64,000 nucleotides of DNA, from contig OX345640.1 of NCBI GenBank assembly GCA_947044365.1, forward strand, positions 8,305,088 through 8,369,087, given 5' to 3'. The notes under the pieces were generated by a model, which saw only the letters and a list, made by a program, of their open reading frames with translations, did no database searches and was not told the DNA's origin. The position numbers were made by a program, and so were the translations under genes. Below are positions 32,211 through 50,134 of the stretch, piece after piece; the first letter of the stretch is position 1; each line of letters opens with the position of its first letter. The stretch comes from Petrosia ficiformis (Eukaryota > Porifera > Demospongiae > Haplosclerida > Petrosiidae).

Positions 32211-32999
32211 TACTATAAGAACAAGTTAATTGTTAGTACTTAGCTTATATGATTAGTTAGTAAGTAAATAAATATGTGATAGAAACTGAGTTTGACAATG
32301 TTTGTTGTAATTCTTGATTAAGATTGATTTATTTGGATATACAACTAATCAACTATACATGTATATATGAAGAAACACAGTGACTGTATGGGATTGTACT
32401 ATAATTGTATAGGATGTTAACCAAAATTAAACAAACCATTTCCATATAACACTAGCTATACTGCTACATGGTTATATGGTAGTGCTATGTTTAATTTTGG
32501 ATTCTACGTTACATCGACATTACAGTTTGGAATTACACATTATGACGATTTGTAGATACCTTGTCAACATATATAGCCTACATTTGGCAAAGCTAATGCA
32601 TGTAGATGATAATGTGTATAAAGTGTCCAGCTACATTCATTACTGATACGTATATTAGTGAGCAACAAGTGCACAAGCCCATGTATCCAAGGGAAATTCA
32701 GTGTGAGCTCAAGTTGTGCGTACATCAAGTTATAGAAATAGGTGTGGTCACTTCTACCCTCATCATGAGTTTAAGAGAGAGACTACTACTACAGTTGACC
32801 ATGAATTATTTCTTTTTGAGATGCTGAATTGTGATCACTGATGGCATAAAAGATGTACCTAAATTAATTACAAGAATGATAATGTCTTCAAAAGATTATT
32901 GCTTAGTCACTATATTTACAGAAGAATTCGAAGAATTAGACACTATATAAACTAAACTCTATATGGGAGTGGTCACAGGCTCACAGCTAAGCAGGTCTG
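32211..32999. other. Intergenic region between macro-Deltex gene and RING-TRAF-Deltex chimera
   Basis: It contains the 3' flank and polyadenylation signal (32267) of the upstream gene, a foldback element (32411-32511) and the 5' flank of the next gene. It is duplicated at 37580-38507. No supported ORF. Confidence 0.5.
32411..32511. mobile_element. Foldback element, duplicated copy A
   Basis: CCAAAATTAAACAAACCATTTCCATATAACis mirrored by GGTTATATGG...TTTAATTTTGG. The core ACAAACCATTTCCATATA is related to the 6540-6720 element. A second copy lies at 37951-38035 through the segmental duplication. Confidence 0.5.
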
Positions 33000-38560
<5,561 letters not shown>

Positions 38561-38911
38561 AGGCCCATCTTCTGGTAATCTCAGTAAACATACCACGATG
38601 GGTATGACCACACAAAGTCCAACACAAGGTATTACAGGTTTAGGCCCATCTTCTGGTAATCTCAGTAAACATACCACGATTGGTATGACCACACAAAGTC
38701 CAACACAAGGTTTGGGTATTACAGGTTTAGGCTCATCTTCTGGTAATCTCAGTAAACATACCACGATTGGTATGACCACACAAAGTCCAACACAAGGTTT
38801 GGGTATTACAAATTTTGGTCCATATTTTGGTGCTGTCAGAATACCTACAACGAAATATAACACTGTTGTGTGGAATGATCCTTACAAGACTAACACACAT
38901 GGAGGACTTTA

Positions 38912-39899
38912 AGTCAGTGATATAGGGATGAATATGACATAATATGTTATAAATCTTTCTATTGAGCAGTGCACTACATTTACTACATACAATTATACAT
39001 TGCAACCATAGTGTATCATTTAATTTATAGAAATGCTTGTTTTTCTTTATTTTAAGGAGTGGATATGTTAATCATGATCAAACCTATCTTCAAGATGAAG
39101 AACTCTGAATGCAAAAGAAATTCACTAGTTAAAAACAATTTAATTATTACCTTACACATTAGTTATTAGTTATATGCATGGTAGTTTGACAATTTTATAA
39201 TACCTTTTTCATAATGATAACTACTTATTTACATTCAACCGATTTACACAGGAGCTAATGTGAGTATGCATGCACATACAATACTGCATTAGCTCAATCA
39301 ATGATAGAACAGGAGACTATCGCACAATTTGTGAATGATTTAATTGCAGCATTTTAGGAGTGATTATTCTGATCCCAATTATCTTCAACGAGTGAAAGTA
39401 GAACTAAGAGCTAAAGGAATTGACTAGTTAAACAACTCCTTAATAACTACTTAATAACTTCTTAATCAATTAGTACGTATTTGTTCATAAGTGATAGTTA
39501 CTCATTAACAACCTTTTTGTATATTTATATTAGTTCAATGTGAAGTCTAGTCTCACATAGCCCCACTCTGAACTATAAGAGTGGGAGGAGCTGGCTAACA
39601 GGACTAATTACATCAGTCCTACAACCTGTATTGTTATAATTAAAAGGAATGTGGAATTACCATGTATGGGACTGTATCATCATGAACAAACTTAATAGTA
39701 CTAATTCCACATTACTACAATATTAACTAACATGGTAGTAATATTACAAATGGAACGTAATTATGTCACTGTATACGCTAATGCATATGTACATTGTCAC
39801 ATATATGTATGTTGACGAGATATGTAGTTATGTATACAAACTGTTAAAATATGTAGTTTCAACACAATTAGCCTACATTATCACCTGATGTAAAATAAA
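38912..39899. other. Intergenic region with two orphan Deltex last exons
   Basis: Apart from the exon remnants at 39057-39108 and 39358-39427, nothing coding is seen. Both remnants follow a pyrimidine tract and AG like real acceptors, so they are relics of spliced copies rather than retrocopies. Confidence 0.5.
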
Positions 39900-41179
39900 A
39901 TGGCTCTCTATGAGTCAGGCTATGAAGGTGACTTTCTCGAATCTCCTCCCTCCATTTATGAGTGTCCAGTTTGTTTGCTGGTACTTAGAGAACCACATCT
40001 ACTGTCATGTTGTGGAGTCAAGATATGTCATCCTTGTGTTAGTCAAATACAAGGTGCACAGGGAGTGTGTCCTGTGTGTCGAGAGGGGTTCACAGTATTG
40101 ATGGATAAACAGCTTAATCGTTCTATTCTTGCCCTGAAGGTGCGATGTCCTTTGAAATTAAAAGGATGTCTCTGGATTGGAGAGTTACGTAACGTTGATC
40201 AACATGTGAGTGTGTCTGACGGAACCTGTGAATTTGTGGAAGTACAATGTAGAAATGGGTGTGGTCACTTGTACCCTCGAAAGGAGTTACAAAGACATGA
40301 GGAAGAGAAATGTCATAAACAAGCAATTCCTAAAGAACAATGGTTTTCTGAAATTCAACAGTACATTGATGTTCAAATAAAGATTAAATGTAATGATATT
40401 CAAGAAAAATTGAATACAGAATGTGATAGTAAACTACAAGATATGAATAATATAATAGAAAATCTTCAAAATATCACTGCTGATCAAGAGAGAGATATAA
40501 CAAGATTGAATAACCGTCTTAGAAAGCAAAAAAGTAATATTGAATCGATGACTAACACTATCAGTGAACTAGAAGAAGAGATACAAACATTGAAAAAGAA
40601 AGGTGAATCACAGAAGAGTGAAAGGAAACCAAACTCGTCACCTGTTACCACTCTTAAACAGGAGAGAAAAGATTGTAGAATTACTCATTCAAGTACATTA
40701 CCAAGAAAACATAAACTTCCGAAGAAAATTAAAGATTCCAGATTTATACGCAGTCAATCAAATGAACTAGAGACTGTTCATTCAAAGATGAATACAATTG
40801 AAATTTCAACAGATAGTCCCATTTCTAAAACTGAATCACAAAAATGTGATGACTTACTCAGTCCTCTCGGGCAAACAAAGACTGTAAAGAAAGAAGTCTT
40901 TGACTGCCTCTTTCTTCCGCAGCCAAAAAAGAATGGTGCAGAAGATGAACTGAAAACCGTTTTCACACCTCAAACATCAGAAACACAAAACCCTACCAAC
41001 TGGAAGTCTGTTAAAATACTTCCACCAAGATATTGTGAGTATAAAAATGATTGTATATTTTATATTATATTATAGATAATTTCTTCTTGTTTACAGTTTG
41101 CCTCGATTGCTGCATACCTTCAAAAGACATATCATGTTCTACTTGTGGAGGAGATAATACAATAGATGTATACAGCTAG
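39900..41179 (+). CDS. RING / TRAF-type zinc finger coiled-coil protein, 405 aa
   Basis: Likely RING E3 of the same family as its neighbours but without a macro domain. Exons 39900-41034 and 41097-41179. The RING (residues 22-62) reads CPVCLLVLREPHLLSCCG to CPVCREGF. TRAF-type zinc fingers follow (about 80-140: RCPLKLKGCLWIGEL, CRNGCGHLYPRKELQRHEEEKC), then a coiled coil (145-240) and a basic Ser/Thr-rich tail. The short second exon adds a C-terminal Cys cluster (CLDCC...CSTCGG) that could be a second zinc-binding knuckle. No MATH/TRAF-C domain is seen, so it is not a classical TRAF. It lies between the broken Deltex copy and the convergent macro gene. Confidence 0.82.
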
Positions 41180-41752
41180 AACCATTGTAGCTATAATAAA
41201 TTACATTAAAATATGGTATATAATTGTAAAGAAAATTATAATACTACTTAATATAACACAATATTACAACTCCACAGTAACTAAACTCTACTATTACCCG
41301 ACAAAAGGATTGTAAAATGGATGTAGCTCGGTACCTGCCCCCTTTTGCATAAAGACGAAGGGGTCTAGTATTAAATGCATCATAGAGTTGTCTCCTTTCC
41401 CCAGAAATCTTGAGGAAACCACATGTGTAATGTGTATATATATATATAGTGGTTAAAATTCTTTTGACACAACTCTATGATGTGTGTGATACCAGACCTC
41501 TTCCTCTCTATGCAAAGGGGCGGGTACCAAGACTAACATGGACGCATGTGTATCATAATTATGTATACGTACCTATAATTACAACAATTAAATTGTATAC
41601 ATTTACTTTTTATATTCCCTCTATACAGTTTGTCCAAATTAAGTACAATCATATTTGTTTCAATTATAGAATATATATTTATATTGTGAAGAAACAGTTC
41701 CATTCTAAAACATTCTAAAACTTACTAAATACTATATACACAGAATGTAAAT
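41180..41752. other. Intergenic region between convergent genes, with foldback element
   Basis: The two genes end towards each other here. The stretch 41329-41529 is an imperfect inverted repeat: GGTACCTGCCCCCTTTTGCAT pairs with ATGCAAAGGGGCGGGTACC, and the inner parts around CTCTATGAT also pair. It looks like a foldback MITE. Otherwise AT-rich with no ORF. Confidence 0.6.
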
Positions 41753-43387
41753 TTAAGATTCAAAAAGCTTGATAAATACAGAATATACATTATCATTATA
41801 TACAATAACACGAATATCATTAACAGCTGTTTCACTTGTATAACTGTACTCTTTTATAGCACTCATGATCGATGATGCTACCATATCATTCTTTAGTAAA
41901 TAAGACCCAGCTCCAATAGCTGGTATAGCTATAGAAACAGCTCCTAGTTTCTCAGCTTCAGAAAGTACATTTCTAATACCCTTACGTAAAATACCTGAAG
42001 CATCTCCATCAGAGAAGGTATGCGAGGCTTTAGGTCCAGCAAGATGAAGAACAAATTTGCACTTTAAATTTCCACACCCTTTAGTGACAGCAACACCACC
42101 TATTTGAAGTCGGCCATGATCAGAGATATATTTATCGGAAAGTCTCTGTAACTCTCCATTAGTTGCTTTGTTCAATGCCCCAGCTACACCCCTGGTTTGG
42201 TGATTAAGCATTGTATTAGCTGCATTAACAATAACATCAACCTCTTCTTTTGTAATGTCACACATTTTTAATGTAATCTTGCGATTACCTGATAAATGGA
42301 CAGTTCTAACATGCAACAATTTTAATTTCAGTTGTAAAAATTTTGCTATTTCTTCAACCTGTGATGGCAAGACTGAAAAAATCCTAATAGCTGGTTTCTG
42401 ACATTTTTCTTCTATAAAGATATAAGACGAGGCATACTTCTGATTTAATTCTATCAACATGTCATCCAATTCACGTTGAGGATATGAAGGAGGAAGTTCT
42501 ACTTTCTTTGTTCGCACGGCTAACAGAATCTTTTGATATTCTATTTGAAATAGAAAACAACGTGCCCTCAGCTCTGCATCACAACTGCCATATATCTCAA
42601 CCCTACCATGTTCAGCGTGGTACATTACACCTGGTATATTCCCTCCAGGAAGTTTAGGCATAATCTGTAAAGAACTGGGTTTGAGGTAAGCATATGTCAT
42701 ACACACAGCTTCAGCTTTTGACTTACTATTAAGTACAATTGTTTTTAATTTACTAATCTCATCTCGTTGCTCCTCAACAATCGTTTTTAAAGCACTTATC
42801 TCCAACTCATGTTTCTTCTGAAGCTCAGTTAATGTTCTCTCCATACGAGATTGTAATCTTGATAACTGGAAATCAAGTGGTCTCTTGGAACACATCTCTT
42901 CCTCATGCTCCTCTCTTTCTTGTCGCTTCATTATCTGACCACACCCATGATCACACATCACCTCCACAAGCGGACAATCCCCTTCCTTTGCAGGACTCAA
43001 ATGTCTTTCCAAGTGTCTCAGTTCTCCTATCCACTGACACCCTAAACTACAACGGACACTAAGACTCAGAATAGATCGATCAAGTTCCTTGTCCAAGAGA
43101 GTGATAAAATCTTCTTTACGACACTTCGGACATGGTTTTTTACCTTTCTCAACCTGTAGGAATATATAATAATATCATATGTATATACAAACACACAAAC
43201 GTACCCCACTAATACATGATTGACAGATCTTGACTCCACAACATGACAGTAAGTGCGGCTCTCTAAGGACAAGAAGACACACAGGACACTCCCACGACTC
43301 AGGAGGAGAATCCACAAACTCACAATCATGTCCACCAAGAGGTAAAGGTGTACATTTCGGTTCCTCTTCATCTAATTGGGTAGCCAT
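41753..43387 (-). CDS. RING-zf-TRAF-KH-macro protein, paralogue 1, 527 aa
   Basis: Predicted E3 ligase with an ADP-ribose-binding macro domain. Exons 43205-43387 and 41753-43153. RING: ECPVCLLVLREPHLLSCC (residues 34-51) to CPKCR (69-73). TRAF-type fingers at about 90-150 (CQWIGELRHLERHL, CDHGCGQIM). A coiled coil of about 50 residues; KH-like module (215-330, related to the one in the Deltex genes); C-terminal macro domain (345-527) with VNAAN (N371, N374), GVAGALNKATNGELQ, VAVTKGCGNLKCKFVLHLAGP and AIPAIGAGSYLL. All key macro motifs are present. The start is the first ATG (43387); the frame is open upstream only from GTG. Tandem with paralogue 2 on the same strand. Combining a TRAF-type RING with a macro domain is, as far as I know, not a standard architecture. 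Confidence 0.88.
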
Positions 43388-43952
43388 TTGTTTATACTCC
43401 ACCCTATAATGAGATTTATACTACCGGTGCGTATATTAATTAAAAATACCAAGCCCTTTAGAAATAGTCGACGTCGCGACCTTCGACCCAAAATGGCCGC
43501 TGGATGCACAATACAATAGGTGTATACACCAATTATAAGTGTATGTATAGCTGTAGCTATATAATTATATACTTCATTATTTATTCATAGTTATTATGCC
43601 GATCATGTATTGCAGTACCTGGGCCTGGTGCCAGCTAGAAGCCATTCAATCGAATCAAAGTTTACAAGGCTTGGTATACAGGAATTGTAAGATTACTAAA
43701 GAGAAACATGCATATATGTATAACTATATCAGTGGATCATGCAGTCCAATGGTACACGATAATTAACTACATCACACGTTACAGCAGCAACTGCATCCGA
43801 ATGAAATTTTACTTTCCTTCAATACTGTGTAAAACGAATTAATTATGATAATGACTGAATTAAAAATACAGATATTATTTCTGAATGAAAGGTATTAGTT
43901 CCATGATGTGGGCTGGCAGTATAGTGTTCTACTATATAATGTATATATAACT
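43388..43952. other. Intergenic region between tandem RING-macro paralogues
   Basis: Contains the promoter of paralogue 1 and the 3' end of paralogue 2. AT-rich; no ORF or repeat of note was recognised. Confidence 0.4.
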
Positions 43953-45579
43953 TTAAGATTCAAAAAGATTGGCAAATAGAGAATACAAACTCTCATCATA
44001 TACAATAATACGAACATCATTAATACTGGTATAGCTGTACTCTTTTACAGCACTCGTGATCGATGATGCTACCATATCCTGCCTCAGTAAAAACAACCCA
44101 CCTCCGATAGCTGGTATAGCAATAGAAACAGCTCCTAGTTTTTCGGCTTCAGAAAGTATGGTTCTAATACCTTTACACAGGACATCGGAAATCTCTCCAT
44201 CAGAGAACCTATCTGAGGTTTTAGGTACAGCAAGATGTAGAACATATTTACATTTTAAATTTCCACATCCTTTAGTGACAGCAACGCTACCTATCTCAAG
44301 TTGGCCATGATCAGAGATATATTCGTCACAAAGCTTCTGTAACTCTCCATTAGTTGCTCTATTCAGTGCCTGAGCTATTCCTCTGGTATGGCGGTTAAGA
44401 AGTGTATTCGTTGAATTAACTATAACATCAACCTCTTCTTTTGTAATGTCACACATTTTCAATGTGACCTTGTGAATGTCTGATAGATGAAGAGTCTTTA
44501 TACTTAAGAATTTCAGTTTCGGTTCTAAAAATGTTGCTATTTCCTCAACTTGCGATGGCACAACTGATAAAATCTTAATAAACTGCTTCTGATGTGTTTC
44601 TTCTATAAAGATATAAGACGAGGCATACTTCTGATTTAATTCTATCAACATATCATCCAATTCCTGTTGAGGATATGAAGGAGGGAATTCAATTTTCTTT
44701 GATCGCACGGCTAACAGAATCTTTTGATATTCTATTTGAAATAGAAAACAACGCGCCCTCAACTCTGCATCACAACTCCCATATATCTCAACCCTACCAT
44801 GAGTACCATGTTCAACATGATACATTACACCTGGTATATTCCCTCCAGGAAGTTTAGGCATAATCTGTAAAGAACTGGGTTTGAGATGAGCATATGTCAT
44901 ACACACAGCTTCAGCTTTTGACTTACTATTGTGTACAATTGTTTTTAATTTACTAATCTCATCTCGTTGCTCTTCAACAATCGTTTTCAAAGCACTTATC
45001 TCCAAATCATGTTTCTTCTGAAGCTCAGCTAACGTTCTCTCCATACGAGATTGTAATCTTGATAACTGGAAATCAAGTGGTCTCTTGGAACATATCTCTT
45101 CTTCATGCTCTACTCTTTCTTGTCTCTTCATTATCTGACCACACCCATGATCACATTTCACCTCCACAAGCGGACAATCCCCTTCCTTTGCAGGACTCAA
45201 ATGTCTCTCCAAGTGTCTCAGTTCTCCTATCCACTGACATCCTAAACTACAACGGACACTAAGACTTAAAATAGATCGATCAAGTTCCTTGTCCAAGAGA
45301 GTGATAAAATCTTCTTTACGACACTTCGGACATGGTTTTTTACCTTTCTCAACCTGTAGAAGTATATAATAATATCATATGTATATATATACAAACACAC
45401 AAACGTACCCCACTAATACATGATTGACAGATCTTGACTCCACAACATGACAATAAGTGTGGCTCTCTAAGGACAAGAAGGCACACAGGACACTCCCACG
45501 ACTCAGGAGGAGAATCCACAAACTCACAATCATGTCCACCAAGAGGTAAAGGAGAACATTTCTGTAATTCTGCAGCCAT
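43953..45579 (-). CDS. RING-zf-TRAF-KH-macro protein, paralogue 2, 523 aa
   Basis: Close tandem copy of the gene at 41753-43387. Exons 45409-45579 and 43953-45353; the second exon has the same length (1401 bp) as in paralogue 1, and the intron is also similar. RING, zf-TRAF and coiled coil are almost unchanged. The macro domain has diverged: VNSTN (from residue 369) replaces VNAAN, GIAQALNRA replaces GVAGALNKA, and HLAVPK replaces HLAGPK. The ligand-binding Asn pair remains, but several glycines of the binding loops are altered, so affinity or specificity may have changed. The start ATG at 45579 lies directly after a poly-T run on the plus strand and is only 89 bp from the divergent start at 45669. 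Confidence 0.87.
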
Positions 45580-45668
45580 GTTTTTTTTTTTTACACTGCG
45601 GTGATAATTTAATGACCACGTGTGCGCATGCGCTATATGCCAGGCCATTTACTCCGCCTAGCCTACAA
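45580..45668. promoter_or_regulatory. 89-bp bidirectional promoter with NRF1-like palindrome
   Basis: The start codons of the two divergent RING genes are separated by only this stretch. It holds an E-box CACGTG (about 45617-45622) and TGCGCATGCGC (45623-45633), which matches the NRF1 palindromic site TGCGCATGCGCA except for its last base. An upstream in-frame ATG at 45612 would extend the plus gene by 19 residues, but the paralogues start at the equivalent of 45669. Confidence 0.55.
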
Positions 45669-47394
45669 ATGGCCGCTGGCGGAGAAGAAGATGTATGTAC
45701 TGCTCTTCCTCTTGGTGGACATGACTGTGAATTTATAGACCCTCCTCCTGAATCATGGGAGTGTCCTGTGTGTCTTCTTCTTCTTAGAGAACCACATCTA
45801 ATCTCGTGTTGTGGAGTCAAGATTTGTCAATCATGTATTAGTGGGGTACGTATGTCTCATGATGATATTATGCTAATTTTTATTACATGATCCATGCTTG
45901 CTATAGATCAGAAAGGCTAAGAGACCATGTCCGAAATGTCGTAAAGAAGATTTTATCACTCTCTTGGACAAGGAACTTGATCGATCTATTCTGAGTCTTC
46001 GTGTCCGTTGTAGTTTAGGGTGTCAGTGGATAGGAGAACTGAGACACTTGGAGAGACATTTGAGTCCTGCAAAGGAAGGGGATTGTCCGCTTGTGGAAGT
46101 GAAGTGTGATCATGGGTGTGGTCATACAATGAAGAGACAAGAAAGAGTAGAGCATGAAGAAGAGGTGTGTTCCAAGAGACCACTTGAGTTTCAGTTGCTT
46201 AAACTACAATCTGGTATGGAAAAAATGTGGGCGGAGCTCAAGCAACAACATAAAGCTGAAATAGATCTACTGAAGGAAAGATTAAAATTACAAGAGGAAG
46301 AAATAACGAAAATGAGGGAAGATATTAATAAATTAAAAGAGAGCAAAGATCCCTTTAGCACGACAATACCAGTCTTTAGTCCAAGTATATTATTAATAAT
46401 GCCTAAGCTACCGAATGGAAATATACCTGGAGTTAGCTATTACCCGTCAGACAGGTTTGTTAAGATTATAGGTAGCTGCAAAGAGGAGTTAGAGGCACGA
46501 ACGCATCAGTTTTTAGCAGAATATGAAAAAATTATACCACGTCTACTGAAAGAGAGTTTTGCTGTTAATCTGTACTTCCCAGAAGATGTTTTAAAAACTC
46601 TAATTGACGGATGTAATAAAAAGTTTAATGCTTGTTATATCACAAGTATGCATGAACCCACTCATACAATTGAAGTCCTTTCAACAAATGGATCTCAGTT
46701 TCAGCTTGTTAAAAAATACATTAATGACAAACTTAACGAAAAAATTCATCAGTTACGTTTCCATGGCGATGTTGAGTGCACTTTTACAATGAAGATGTCT
46801 GATATCCATGAAGAAATAGTTGATGTTATTGTGCTAACAATAGGAGCATCAAGTCCAAGTGTTCCCCCAGTAACAGGGAGTATTAACCTGGGTTCTTTTC
46901 TTAAATCTTTATCTAGTGGTGAAAGTGGGAAGGACGTTCCTTCTTTTATTCCTTCTGGTGAAGTGGTTGTAGGTAAGAACAGCCACTACAAATCGAAGCA
47001 TGTAATATATATTCCATCTTTATCACCTCACACATCACACGGATATTTCGGTAAAGAAAGCTATGCTCAGCTGTCCCTCTCTGTTAATCAAGCATTTCAA
47101 GAAGCAGTGAAGTTAGATGCAAGATCAATCGCATTCCCTTCAGAAATCACATCAGGCAATATGCAATCTAATTATGTTATTCCAGCAGTTATTAAAGGGT
47201 TTTACCACTTGACAGGCATGGATAATACCAATGGACAAACGGATACCAGTCAAGTGGACAAATTAGGGGGTGTGGCATCAGTTAATGGGTGCTCACTAAG
47301 AGATGTTCGTATTTTAATACAAGATGATCGTTTGGATGCTAACACATTTACAGGATATTGTAAATATTTAGCTACTAAATTTAATTTACACTGA
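45669..47394 (+). CDS. RING-zf-TRAF protein with degenerate macro domain, paralogue 3, 554 aa
   Basis: Exons 45669-45845 and 45907-47394. The N-terminal half is nearly the same as in the two minus-strand paralogues: MAAGGEEDV, LPLGGHDCEF, RING ECPVCLLLLREPHLISCC to CPKCR, zf-TRAF CQWIGELRHLERHL. A different coiled coil and a KH-like region (MPKLPNGNIPGVSYY) follow. The C-terminal macro-related part keeps the frame (MKMSDIHEEIVDVIV...SGEVVVG...SKHVIYI...SIAFPSEI...LRDVRILIQDD), but the VNAAN and glycine-rich loops are gone; VLTIGASSPSVPP stands in their place. Loss of ligand binding is likely. It may be a decoy or scaffold, or on the way to decay, yet the frame is intact over 500 codons. Convergent with the ankyrin gene, 80 bp away. 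Confidence 0.85.
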
Positions 47395-47474
47395 ATGTTT
47401 TAATTAAATTATAATGTTTGTCATTGGCCATATCAATCATTTTTTTAATTTTATAAGTTCAGTATTGAAGTACA

Positions 47475-50134
47475 TTAACATCTGTACATCAGATTTCCTC
47501 CAAATTGATATACCGAGGTCTTTACTGCAACACCTAATTGATGTTTCGACTGTTCTTGAACTGACTTCTTCTCTTTGAGTGACTGTAGTTCAATCTGAGA
47601 TCCACGTAACGTAGGATTAGCTGATTTGATTCGTTGTCTGCTATTTGCATGATTGGGAACAGAGTTTGGGAATCTAACTGCCTCAGAAGAAGCTAGTGAA
47701 TATGTAGATTTTGATGATAATGTTTGTGTTGGAAGTGATGGTGTAATAAGTGTAGGCGACTGTTTATCGTAAGACAATATATTCGGTTGTGGTAATGTAC
47801 TGTTGTTGAGAGAAGTAGATTTATTAGTCATGCTAATTTCTCTTCCCTTTCTTGGGGACAGTTCCTGTTCATTAATATTCGTTATCACCTGTGCAGTATC
47901 CTCGTCCCAAGCTACAGTTACTATTTTTATAGTACTTGGAGAAGAACTACCTACCTGTGTTTTAAGTACTGGTTGAGTTACTGTTGAAGACTCAGATAGT
48001 TCATCATTAGTATTTAGATTAGTAACAGGGTCAATGTAATCTGATGATGGGGTCACTTCTAAAGTCATGTTCTTTTCATTTACTGCTTCTGTATCTCCAT
48101 TCTCGTCAATTTCCTCTGTTATTTCAATTTCCTTTTCGTCTTCTGTGCCTTGAAAAGCATATGGCATCAGAGCAAACAAGAAATCCTCATCAAACGTCCG
48201 CGATCCTTCTTCATCTTCATCCGTGTATTTGTCATATATCTTTCCTTCTGGTATTGACCCAAGACTAAATCTTCTTTGAAACCTTAATTGTGAAGGATGA
48301 TTCATTGAGTAGGATGAAAAACGCTGATAACTTTTACGTCGATGAGATGTCTGTTGTGATAAACGAAGGAACTCAATTAAGTCGGCTGGATTCACGAGAG
48401 GTTGTCCTCCTGATGTTGATGTTATTAAAGTTTGTAGATTATTTTCAGGACCAACCTCATGAAATGTTAGCCCTTCTACTGAGGTGGAACTGCCCTCTTC
48501 CTCCTCCTCCTCGTCTTCCTCTTCACTATTCTCTGTTGTCTTTTTGTCTATTTCTATGTAGTCATATCCAGCATCAAATACATTCTGTGTATCAGTGTTG
48601 TCATGGTTACCATTTAAACATTCACTTTCAATGGTATTCATAAGTTCTGATTGGTGAGAAATCTTGTCATGAATATCTTTATCTTGCCAACTATTATTAG
48701 ACTGTGTGTGTGGCTTATGAGGTAATGGAGAAGCTGGGAGAGAAGTGGTTACACATGCATCGATTTTAGGAGTTGGCGTTGCTAGTTGTCTAGGTGTGGG
48801 AACACTTTTGACACTTCTTTGGGAGGATGGGCGTGTCCGTCCTGCTAGAGAACTATTTGGACGGCTTTGATTAGTCACATGATGCTTGTGCTTTCTGTAT
48901 TTTTGTGGCGGGTGATTTTTATATGGATACAGTTTATGTGGCTTCCCAACTGATTCTATATTATGATCTGATTGGTCAAGTGATATATCAATTTTAGCCA
49001 CTACAGGTTTTCTTTTATTGGATGCAGCACTCAAAATACGTTTACTCAAATTAGATGTACAACTTCCACTTAACTTAGACTGACATGTTTTACAATTTGA
49101 TTTTTCATCAAATGTTCGTTCCGTTGTTCTCAATAAGGTATTTCTTGGGGGATGAATGGGAGAAATTCTATTTTGTTCAGACCATTCCTTGTAAGCTTCA
49201 TCAGCCTCTTGCTTTCGCAATTCTGTTTCTAAAGATTTACGTAATTTGTTTTGCTCTCTTGATGTTCTTTCGTACTGTATTTGTGTTTCAGTTTCAACAT
49301 CTTTGCTCTTTGCCCAGTGTAAGGCACACAGAAGACGTGAGCACTCATGATGTCCATATAAGGTAGCTAGGTCATACGGAGTATTATCGTCAAAATCCTG
49401 TAGTGCGATACATAAATTGAAACATAATTATGAAATTCATTCACAATCTAGTCCAGTGCATTGTACAAACCTTAACTGTTATATCTGCACCATTTGATAA
49501 CAATATTTTTACTATTTCTGGAAGACCGTTTTGAGCAGCTATGTGAAGTGCAGTTTGTCCGTTTCTATTAGCTCTGTCAAAATATAAAATGATGAAGAAT
49601 GGGTTAATGGATGAATGGATGGATGGATGGATAGATATTCATAAATTTAACAATCTTACTTTTTGCAGTTAGCTCCTCTTTGTATCAATAGCTTAAGACA
49701 CTTAAGAGCAACATTTTGTGATTTCAAGTCGGAATTATATAATACTGAATGAAGAGGTGTTTCACCAGTATCATAGCAAGCTATGTTAGTATCAAGTCCA
49801 TCGCAATGTTCCAAAAGATATTCCAATACTTCAATACGTTTGTGTCGAGCTGCAATATGTAGAGGAGTTAAACCCTATAGTTGAGAATAGACTTACATTT
49901 GAAACTGTTGCAAACAGTACTGATAATAATTACGTTGTACATATTAAGAATTATAGAATTATATATCAGTAGTCCAGTGCTGACCCAACATTTCTAGTAC
50001 TGCTCAATGCTTATTGTGCTTACTTCCTGATTAACAATTTTTCTAATCAATTTTTCTCTTCCAGGCAAAGATTTCTTTAGCCAATATAGATCACCAACAC
50101 TACAAGCTATAAATACATCTCTATGTCCATCCAT
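47475..50134 (-). CDS. Ankyrin-repeat protein with long disordered tail, 783 aa
   Basis: Function unknown; ankyrin repeats suggest a binding scaffold. Exons in order: 50024-50134, 49660-49874, 49471-49573, 47475-49397, with consistent phases. An N-terminal leader (MDGHRDVFIACSVGDLYWLKK) resembles a first degenerate repeat. Repeats follow: GLTPLHIAARHKRIEVLEYLL, GETPLHSVLY, NGQTALHIAAQNGLPEIVKILL and NTPYDLATLYGHHECSRLL (residues 38-165). A charged helical stretch (SREQNKLRKSLETELRKQEADEAYKEW) comes next. The last 560 residues are rich in Ser, Thr, Pro and Gln, with an acidic run (EEEDEEEEEEG). No catalytic domain is seen. I cannot match it to a named family. Confidence 0.8.

Noticed and set aside
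48044..48643. Plus-strand frames inside the ankyrin gene
   Set aside because: They are shadows of the 1923-bp coding exon on the minus strand.
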